DNA from: Stenopsyche tienmushanensis
Lineage: Eukaryota; Arthropoda; Insecta; Trichoptera; Stenopsychidae
DNA: 64,000 bases
Assembly: GCA_008973525.1 (NCBI GenBank)
Contig: WACJ01000350.1
Location: forward strand, 124,001-188,000
Direction: 5' to 3'
Part shown: positions 56,187 through 64,000 of the stretch, one piece after another
How the letters are laid out: each line of letters begins with the position of its first letter
Numbering within the stretch: the first letter of the stretch is position 1
Program-made: the position numbers and the translations under genes
Notes under the pieces: model-generated
The model's input: only the letters and a program-made list of their open reading frames with translations
Databases searched by the model: none
What the model was told of the DNA's origin: nothing

Positions 56187-57431
56187 CAGTGGTTCCGAAC
56201 CTTTATAGTTTCGTTACCCCTGTAGCCTATTAGGGAAACTGATTTTACCCCCATTTAAAATTTTGTTGAAGAAAACAGCATATATAGATATATATAAATA
56301 GCCTTTATTTATCATGAAATTGCACAAAACTATATGAAATTATAATTTTAACACACTTCCTTGATTAATTAATGACGGTTAATTTGAAGGTTGAAATTGT
56401 TTTGCATTTACAAGTATTTTTATGTTAGGTTTAGTTTCACTCAACGTACATTCTTAGGGTTATCAGTTATAATAGGATATATAGCACCTTCTTTTCCCCA
56501 AAATATACATAGGTCATAGTTTTTAAATTCCACTTCTCTGAGAGTACTATTCTCAAATATTCCGAGAAATTCTACTTTGACTTTATCTTTAAAAAATTCA
56601 TTATTAGTAAAAAATTATCCTAATATCCAAGAATTGAACTGACGATGTCCAGGAAATATTGCTTCAGTGAGTCTATTATTGCAGATCACAGAATTTTCAA
56701 ACGTGTTTTTTTCAGATATGTCATTTGCCAATTGCTCAGTTGTGTAAACATCGATATATCGCCAACTTGAACTCTGCGTTGGGAAAGTTCTAATTTATGC
56801 AGAAAACTTGCAATTTTATCCTGTGCTGTCAAGTCAAGATATTCATCCTATTTCCTTCTCATCGGACTGTTAATTTAACAGAAAAAAAAACAACAAGATA
56901 CGTCAGCAATTTGATGAATGATTTATCTTTTATTTTTGAGTACAACTTTATTACTTTTTGTGTTCTCTGGTTTTTGCGAAACAGTCCTATTTTTTCACGG
57001 AGTTCATACCAGGACAGAGATAGATAGTCAAGGTACCTCTGTGTGGTACAAAAGACCATTAAATTTGGTTCCAACTTCTTCGCACAAAATTTTGAATAAT
57101 CCCATCCCATTATAGAAATGCTTCTTTATACAAGCGCTCTTTTCCAGAAGTAGAAGTCATTTCACTTAAAATACTGTTCAAATGCGAAACGTGCAAACTG
57201 AAACTGAATCTTTTCTGTGTGCTTTCATCTCTCTACTTGCGAGAAGAATTGCTAGAAAGAGATTAGAACACAGTAGAAACCACTTCTTGGAAGAGAGTGC
57301 AAGCCACATGACACTCATCTGTTATTCTATTATTACATATCTACATACCAAAAATGAATAGCGTCATTACCCCCGCAGAATAGCCGTTTTACCCTTTGAG
57401 GGTAATTACCCGCAGGTTAGGAACCGCTGAT
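56187..57431 (-). mobile_element. hAT transposon (ZBED5-like), decayed, both ends present
   Basis: The left end CAGTGGTTCCGAACCTTTAT (56187) and the right end read inward, CAGCGGTTCCTAACCTGCGG (from 57431 back), are hAT inverted repeats. The flanking 8-mers are ATCCAGAG and ATGTAGAC, agreeing at 5 of 8 positions and compatible with a decayed 8-bp duplication. About 1245 bp separate the ends, short for a full hAT (usually 2.5-4 kb), so it is internally deleted. Transposase remnants run on the minus strand. Confidence 0.8.
56440..57330 (-). pseudogene. hAT transposase remnant (ZBED5/FAM200-like)
   Basis: Minus-strand translation gives, in order, TTQRYLDYLSLSWYELREKI then GLF (about 57045-56985), matching the family's 'T-VRWLS-G----R-YELREEI-LFL' block. 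SFIKLLTYLVVFFS follows (about 56925-56885), matching 'KLAYLADIF--LN'. Further on are LELSQRRVQVGDISMF (about 56790-56740) and, in another frame, KVEFLGIFENSTLREVEF and YPIITDNPKN (about 56585-56450). These correspond to the 'L-LW--RV--G--SMF' block and the region just before the C-terminal dimerisation motif. The N-terminal zinc finger and the first catalytic part are deleted, and stops and frameshifts are frequent. The opposite-strand open frames at 56797-57115 are shadows. Confidence 0.7.
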
Positions 57432-60400
57432 GTAGACGATCTCCATAGTAGATTTTTCTAGGGATTATATTTTAGAAACACTGTTATGTGGTGGGTTTTT
57501 ATTACATTTCAAATATGGTTATATTAGGATAAGATTATTAAAATAGGATTTTTTTAATGTAAGATAGGATTTATAAGCAGGAAGCGAATTTATGATTATT
57601 TATTTTTTTATTATATATAAATCACTCACAATTGAACCTCTTCAACTTATATATTAACCTTTCTATATACTCATTAAGAAGCAGAAAATTAGGGCAAGTG
57701 TAGATCGAAGTGGGTGTTCAAATGTATGTATTAATAGTTACGATCTTCTAAATTTATTGATATGGTGAAAAGGTTTTCCACGATTTGGATTTGAACCCCA
57801 AAGTAATATGATGTCTAAAAAATAACCCTCAATTAATTAATATGCTGATGGGTAGTTTATATTGTTTAATATATTAAATCTATTCAATTAGCTTAGTAAT
57901 TTAAGAACGTCGGTAATTGTAATAAATTAACAATAAGAAACGATGCTTTTATTTTTATGAGTTTTTGAATGTACATAGTTGGAGTACTGGTGGACATTCT
58001 TTGGAAGAATTTCTAAAGCGCTTATTGCAGATTCCAGACCGGGTTTTATCTTGCAGTACTGGTTGGCTATTCGCTTCATTTGTGCATGGTCTTTACTATC
58101 TTCATTATATCAAACACAATGAAAGTTCGTAGGACATTTTATGTCGAAGATACTTTCTTCAACTTGGATCATAACAATAAAAAACGAGTTGAGAAGCAAT
58201 GTTGTATGATAGTGTGCCCAATGAAGGAACTAATATTTCCGACCCCCAGAGCACGTAGAGCGAATCGAATAATTCTGTTCCGGCTGAATGGAACAGGACG
58301 ATATTGGGATGATTATTTAATTTATTTCGAAATTACTGTTAGCATTAATAACTTTGCCAAGATGAGAGATTTTAAGTTGATAAATTTAATTAATTCGGAA
58401 TGAATGCTCAGTGGAAGGTCCTATATGGAGTAGTGTGAAGAATTCACTCGTGCCATTCCATAGTTTGGCTCGCTCGGCTTGAGTTATTTCGCGCTTTGCA
58501 TTCCGGAAATCATTTAAACGGAACTCGCAATAAGTAATTTCGCATTCCGCCATTATATTTCCTACATATTATTCAGAAATGAAATGCAAATTCGCGGTGT
58601 GATTTAAGTATACGCCAGCAGAGCCGCCACGGAAAGGGAACGGGCGAAGCCCTAGGCTCGTAATATTTCCTGGTCCCGTATTGTGTGTGTAATGTACAAA
58701 TTAACCCTGTTTCTGCGGGATTGTTTTATGCCAATGTAACACACCGACAACCCTTGAAATTGTTATTTATGAACACGACTAATTGAGATACGGCGGCGAA
58801 AATATTAATTAAAATCGCCTCATGCGACAACCGCGTCTTGAGAGAATTGTGTCATATTTCAGCGTTAATAACGTACCAGCGTTTTCCAATTTTGTGAAGG
58901 GAGGTTTTTTCTGGATAGAAATTAAACTCCGCTTTAAAGGCCGTAACTTCAAATGAATATAACTCCTCGTTGGCAAAAGATTAGTAATAAAGGAGGGCGT
59001 CCGCATACTGGCTTACAGCTTTATTACCCCTTATTATGGAATATGGGGACTTACATTCAAATCTGGGGACGGGCCATTTTTTCATTTAGCGAAGATTTTT
59101 TCATGCACATTACCATAAAATATTTCGAAAAAAGACGACTTACTGTGAAATTCTAACAAACCATCAATTGAAATTATTTTTGAACACCCGCAAATAAAGT
59201 AGGAATAGCTACAAATTTATCAAGGGCGATTTATTTTATTTGAAAGTCTTTTTTCTTATTGTTGATCATTGGTCTTTCAAAACATTTTTCAATTGGATAT
59301 ATTACCCTTCATGTACATTTCACTCAAGAACTGTTTACCCACATAACATATATAATTCAGATTCTTTAGTAACAAAAATAAGACAGACAGACGTACTATG
59401 CTTGTCCTCGAATCATACAAATACATAAATGTGTTTAAAATGTAATATAAAACCAAAAAGTATTTTACTAATGTTTAAAAGTGTTACTCATTTGTATTTG
59501 GATTGATATAAATTGACAAAATATTCAGTATAACTACATATTGAATTCGAATCAAAGTGGATTAGTAAATCACTGAAATTATACTCAGTGATTGACTTGT
59601 ATATCATATCATAAAATTATCTAACCCTATATAATCTTCTAAGAATAATTCTTTTTTTAGATTATATTATTATCTTATTATATTATATCTTCAGGATATG
59701 TTTTTTTTATAAAGGCAACAAAATATATATTTAAAACAAGTACCGCAAAATTTCGAGAGCCAAAACCGTAATATCCCTGAAATTAAAAGCACCGATAATG
59801 TTTATTGGTGTTTTCGTGCATTTTACCGTTGAAATTTCGTTCATGAAAAAAGCATAAAGATAAAAGAGGTTTCAGGTTGGTGTTCTAAAAACGCACTTTA
59901 ATCCTTGATGGTAATCTCAAATTTAATTAAGGGTGAGTTAAGGGACATATCAGCGGCGAAACGGCCATAATTTGGGTTATTACTGTTGAGCTTTTTCAGC
60001 AGGTTATTTTAGAGGGTGTGCTTTTTTGTACATTTATATTATGGGGGCACACGCGTTAAAAGCTCCGGTAATTAAACTGATTTGCTTATAGACGGATCTT
60101 AAATCCTTCGCTCCGGAAAATTTTACAATCGGGTTTTATTTGGAGACTGACAATAAAATGAAATTAATCCCGAGTTGTCTAGCTTTAATATTGTTTACGG
60201 AGGAGGAACTTTGGAAATGAGTAAAAAATAAAACATTTTCATAGTTGAAGCCCGATAATTGAATGTGCAGGAGACAGCATAATTTTCAAGGTTTAATTAA
60301 AAACCTATTTTTTCTGAAGCTGATAGGGGAGGAAAATTCAATTATTTTTTATTTAATTACTTGCTCACACTGTGCAGGTTGTCATTTATGTTAAGACACG

Positions 60401-60580
60401 TTTTCATTTAATTTTAAGGGGCTGACTTTTTAATCAAGCACAAAGAGTGAAAATTTAGCATTATGGCTAATTTTTTAATATTCACCGAAAAATAATCATG
60501 CAAAATTAATATGCATTTGCATACTTTTATGCGTGTTTTAATATTCATAATAAACTAATCATTTTTAATAAATTATTTCA
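57432..60580. other. Intronic sequence, partly unique-looking
   Basis: 58400-59160 and 59760-60160 are GC-richer with no matched repeat. Open frames up to 107 codons (58080-58403) lack recognised domains. The remainder is AT-rich. Confidence 0.35.
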
Positions 60581-61800
60581 AGGGGGGAAACCATATTAGG
60601 AGGCAGCGTTTTTTGTGTTTTTTTTTAAACAGGGAAGGAATAATTAGAATATGTTTAATTATCCCAAAATTAAGTTAACATAGATCATAATTAAATAAAA
60701 AATATTTGTATAAATTTAAAAAAAATGGTTTATAACTTTTTGAGCTAGAGTGAAAACGAGAAATTTAAGGCAGTAATAAATAGTATAAACTACCTAGCAG
60801 TTAATCAGTTTTTCCAGCATCATATAGCAACCCTTCACCTTCTTCATATGCATAATTTTGAGCTTGCATCTCTTCTTTTCGAGCTTTCCGAGCTTCCTTG
60901 ATCTCCACTACGCTGCTTCTATTCTGTCGTTTGACGCGCCACTCATCCATCTACCGTCCATAATTAAAGCTCTATGAGCCAACAACTACTTTTAGTTCGT
61001 CCATAATTATTACAAGTGCTGAATTCCCTTCATTGAATAAGGCAAAAGCCAAAAATTGCGCAATCTCGATTACTTTTAAGCCAGAATGTAGATGCTTTGA
61101 AGCCAATATGGTCGAGTTAAAACTTTCGTTTGTGTTCTGTGTGTGACCACTTAAACATCTCTTAGTAATTCATTACTCAGTAATTCATCTTTCGACAAAT
61201 CTTCATATATCGGAAGAATTGCCTTTTGAAGGTCGGGTCGGGAGGTTTAGGCTTCAGGTTCCGTTGCAAGAATTATAGCTTTTTGCCACTTGCACCAGCT
61301 GCTATCTCTCTCTGGACAGTTTTATATTGCAATGTTCTTTAGCTATAATATTGCTGATGTTCATGTAATTGCAGAATAAGTTTAGTCCTTATCTTCCAAT
61401 GACCTATGAGTCGCATGACAAACATAATTCTACGATTTATCTCAAAGCCAGTATCAAAGAATGGATCTTGGTAATGCTCCACACTTGCAATTGACAATGA
61501 GCTTGAAACCGAGGCAACGAATTCCAATTTCTTGAAATTTCACATTCTTCTTCTTCCCGTAGTACAGGGGTATAGAGTCAAATAGGTGAATAAGGGTCCA
61601 CTGAACAGTTGTTTCGTACTACCCGTCGCGAACTCCGAGAAACTGGATCAACGGGCGTTCACTTTAGTGTTCCTAACATCGGAAAAAAATCGAAATTTTG
61701 TTATGAAACTTTCAAAACATATTCTTGAATAGTTTTACTAATAATTTGTGAAATAAAAAAAAAATCAATTTTTGAAATCGTCTAATGTGGTTTCCCCCCT
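60581..61800 (-). mobile_element. Kolobok-like DNA transposon K2, complete ends
   Basis: The left end is AGGGGGGAAACCATATTAGG (60581). The right end read inward is AGGGGGGAAACCACATTAGA (from 61800 back), with TTAA outside the right end (61801-61804) and TTCA outside the left. The hexa-G start and the ACC a few bases later parallel K1, but the rest of the inverted repeat differs, so it is a sister family. It contains transposase remnants on the minus strand, is about 1220 bp long and is internally deleted. Confidence 0.75.
60795..61550 (-). pseudogene. Kolobok/'Mutator-like' transposase remnant (K2)
   Basis: Minus-strand reading starts with a 62-codon frame (61339-61527): QDPFFDTGFEINRRIMFVMR then LIG. 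This resembles the N-terminal 'FEVNRR--FAMRLLG' block of these transposases. After a large internal deletion come SSWCKWQKAIIL (about 61300-61265), AILPIYEDLSKDELL (about 61230-61185), GHTQNTNESFNSTI (about 61145-61105), SKHLHSGLKVIEIAQFLAFA then LFNEGNSALV (about 61095-61005). These are paralogous to the C-terminal half of the K1 protein. NESFN keeps the acidic residue that K1 lost. The middle part (GDGDS and ECVGH blocks) is missing, and stops and frameshifts interrupt the rest. The two copies are therefore damaged in different places. Confidence 0.75.
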
Positions 61801-63425
61801 TTAATAGCGTTAGTCTTTTTTTAATTGGTAATCACTTTAGGTAATCAGTCTTTATTTTTTTTGCTTGTTTGTTCTGCGTCCATGAGAACGCTGGATTTTA
61901 TTTTGTTTTACTAAAATAAGTTTCAGCAAAATATCTTTTATACAATATTTTAATTATGATATTATTTTAAAGATCGTTTTATATGAAATAAAAGCCTCAA
62001 TTTCGATCCTAATTACTTTTTTTCCCGAATGAACTTGTCTTTTCCGTAGAAGTCATCATTCTGATCAATCAAACAGAATGCCTGTGGATTTTTCTCGGTC
62101 AACATTACATAAAGGAGCAAATGTAGGAGCATTGTTAACTATGAATCCAATCGCCAAAGAGGAAATTTATACTTGTAGAGGTAGCGTTTTGATCGAGGTG
62201 CTTTTGCGCGGTCCGAAAACAATAAGCATCGGACTTGGGCCCTATGTACTTAAATAAATAACAGACCGACAGAGAAATTTGGACTCAAACAAGGAAACAA
62301 AACAAAGAGAAGAAAACACAAGGAAAGAATTAAGTCTTCTCTCAAAGTGTGTAACGTTCACGTGGGCAGATAGATTTATGCGATAGAAATCCCGCGCGCC
62401 TTTCGCGCCGGGCCCAGTTTACAAAGCACCTACTTACAAATAGCTGCGAGCTTTTTGACCAGATACAAAAACGGGGGAGCTTTCGCACAGTTTTATACGG
62501 CCCATTATTTTATTTCATTTTAGCCACCCGCCCCCCACAGTTCTAGTGTTACATGCGGAATTAGCATATGAATGGCCCACGGCCGGAGTTCGTCGAGTCG
62601 GCACTTCCTAAATGGCCTCCGTGCAGTTTACCAAATATCCCAACATACATGCATACACACGCTACTTTATACAGCCATGGGCAAATTGAGGTTCCCGAGC
62701 CTATTGTGGCAAAAAGCAATCTATAAAAGTAAGCAACGAATATTTTACGACTGAATGCCTTGCCGAATTGGGTCGCGAATTCCTATTTGCCGATACATAT
62801 TCATCGGTAGGAAGATATGTTGCATAGCAAATTTGAACAGGAAGATAAGAATCAAACTCGTATTTGTAGCCGAGATTCGAATTTCTACGTAATACATGCC
62901 TTATGGATCAAAGAATTTGCATTCCGCATGTAACAATGGGAGAATCGAACCATGTCTTCGTGTCCTGCAGACATCAATGAGGGATCATTCAAAGGCATTT
63001 CTAAAATGCCTGAAAGCATAGTCAGCACATGTACTGCTTCTGAACTGATCTTAGATGACTACAATTCATATATAGCACATGCTTTCCAAAATTAAAATTT
63101 CTTAACAATCATTTCTTACGCTGAATTTATCCATGAGCACGGACTAGGAATATTTGCATGTAAAATATTAGTTTTTATATTGCCAAATACGCAGTTCTGA
63201 TGTGCGCAATTTCCATAATAAATATTCCTGGGGATGTGACAAATTTTATGGGGTTATATATTTATGATATGATAGGATAAGGTCGTCAAATATATGGAAT
63301 ATTTTAACATTGGATAGAATCTATGAAAGCGTTCGATATTTACATATCAGACGATCATTACGCAAACACGTCTTGTAAGAATTATTTACATAATATTTGT
63401 ATTTCATATCTGCAATTTTATATTA
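61801..63425. other. Intronic sequence, partly unique-looking
   Basis: 62340-62980 is GC-richer (for example CCGCGCGCCTTTCGCGCCGG at 62393) with no matched repeat and no recognised coding domain. A T-loop-like GGTTCGATTCTC on the minus strand near 62945 lacks the rest of a tRNA. Confidence 0.35.
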
Positions 63426-64000
63426 TTAGGCCAGTCCAAAAGCTCGTACGCATTTTTGGGAAATTTTTAAATAGTTTAGACTTTTAGGACTGATCTGATA
63501 AATACTAGATAAAGCGGAAAGAAATGTCATTTTTTTTGGTTGCGTCTTTGCCATCAGTTTGCCTCGGGTTGCTGTCAAGTAAATACGTCAAGATTGGTGT
63601 CATTTTGAAGCTCTGTTGTTTTTCTTACTTTTTCAAATATTTTAATATTTTTTAGCCACAGTGAAAATGTCCAAACCAGAAATAGATGAGACCCATTTGC
63701 GATCTTCGAAAAACAATAAAGGAATGATTGCTAAACATCGGCTGTCTCTGGTCGACAGTAAAAGACCATTTGAAAAGACTCGGAAAAAAACATAGACAGA
63801 GAATTTGGGTACCGCACGAGTTGTCATCAACGGTCTTGGAACAACGGATAATAATTTGTTCATAGCTATTGTCCAGGTATGAAACCGATCAATTTTTAAA
63901 AAGGATCGTTACTGGGGTTGAGAAGCGGGTCATCTATAACAGTCCGAGAAGGAAAAAACAGTGTCTTCAAATCAAGTACCTGTTTCTACCCCTCGACTGT
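63426..64000 (+). mobile_element. mariner element M4, 5' part (cut by window edge)
   Basis: It starts TTAGGCCAGTCCAAAAGCTC, then GTACGCATTTTT at 63426, preceded by TA. This is a typical mariner terminus, different from M1 and from M2/M3. About 240 bp of leader precede the transposase start. The element runs off the right edge. Confidence 0.75.
63668..64000 (+). pseudogene. mariner transposase remnant (M4), partial
   Basis: The first frame gives MSKPEIDETHLRSSKNNKGM, an N-terminal DNA-binding segment. After frame changes come VKDHLKRLGKK then QRIWVPHELSSTVLEQRIII followed by CS and a stop, LLSRYETDQFLKRIVTG and VEKRVIYNSPRRKK. These match the mariner blocks 'WVPHEL----L-QRI-ICD-LL-R----PFLKRI-TGDEKWI-Y-N--RK'. 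The TGDEKW box, with the first catalytic aspartate, reads TGVEKR, and ICD is replaced by CS-stop. The second and third catalytic regions lie beyond the window. Already unable to make a working enzyme. The minus-strand open frame 63642-63863 is a shadow. Confidence 0.8.

Larger units (their letters stand above)
13116..64000 (+). other. Putative giant first intron (open at right edge)
   Basis: It starts with GTGAGT at 13116. No downstream open frame showed a recognisable host protein domain flanked by splice sites, and essentially every recognised coding remnant belongs to a transposon. The simplest reading is one long intron of more than 50 kb. Other short exons could have escaped by-eye inspection, and separate genes could begin within it. 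Confidence 0.3.

Noticed and set aside
57780..57815. GGTTCAAATCC motif suggesting a tRNA T-arm (minus strand)
   Set aside because: No cloverleaf could be drawn around it.
58080..58403. 107-codon open frame on the + strand
   Set aside because: Hydrophobic start but no recognised domain and AT-driven codon use; no promoter signals identified.
61339..61527. N-terminus of an insect odorant receptor (INRRIMFVMRLIGHWK)
   Set aside because: The residues look receptor-like at first, but the frame sits inside K2's inverted repeats and fits the N-terminal block of Kolobok-like transposases better.
62930..63010. Possible tRNA on the minus strand (GGTTCGATTCTC)
   Set aside because: Only the T-loop-like motif is present; no matching acceptor stem, D-loop or anticodon arm.
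1..64000. CRISPR array, bacterial operon, organellar or viral genome
   Set aside because: No regular spacer array, no dense coding, and no recognised viral genes; composition and elements are those of an animal nuclear genome.

Overview
The window looks like nuclear DNA of an arthropod, most likely an insect. It is AT-rich, has almost no long open reading frames, and is full of decayed copies of element families typical of insects: mariner, pogo/Tigger, hAT, TTAA-inserting DNA transposons, R1/Jockey-like LINEs and solo LTRs. One start site has a textbook Drosophila-type Inr+DPE core promoter. Nothing bacterial, organellar or viral was recognised.

The one place that looks like a host gene is 12.4-13.1 kb on the + strand. 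A CpG-rich island carries an initiator (A+1 at 12581) with a DPE exactly at +28. It is followed by a 5' leader and a short first coding exon (13034-13115) encoding a signal-peptide-like N-terminus. That exon ends at a consensus phase-1 splice donor. No second exon was recognised, so the simplest reading is that 13,116-64,000 lies inside a first intron of more than 50 kb that has collected transposons. This is inference.

Left of the gene (1-12.3 kb): the 3' part of an R1-like LINE (minus), a hAT N-terminal remnant, an LTR fragment, an unexplained GC-rich patch (5.99-6.33 kb), a Kolobok-like transposon with perfect inverted repeats and TTAA flanks (8105-9711), a Jockey-like reverse transcriptase fragment, a LINE 3' tail, and a piggyBac-like TTAA element beside a second repeat (B).

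Right of the gene: three copies of a TTAA-flanked MITE (T1), four mariner copies or fragments (26.1, 45.1, 51.6, 63.4 kb), pogo/Tigger remnants (32.9, 39.2, 39.6, 41.9 kb), LTR copies (31.9, 32.7, 37.1, 42.2 kb), probable hAT elements (37.0-37.86, 54.6 and 56.2-57.4 kb), an unassigned conserved transposon protein remnant (48.8-49.2 kb), a second Kolobok-like copy (60.6-61.8 kb) and unusual perfect hairpins (29.8-30.0 kb). Between them lie AT-rich stretches in which nothing was recognised, some with locally higher GC.

Most recognised transposases are visibly broken, by stop codons, frameshifts, internal deletions or replaced catalytic residues, so the window shows a history of mobile elements rather than active ones. 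TTAA-inserting elements are conspicuous: several families, including nested and inverted arrangements. All family assignments come from reading translations and termini by eye, without database searches.
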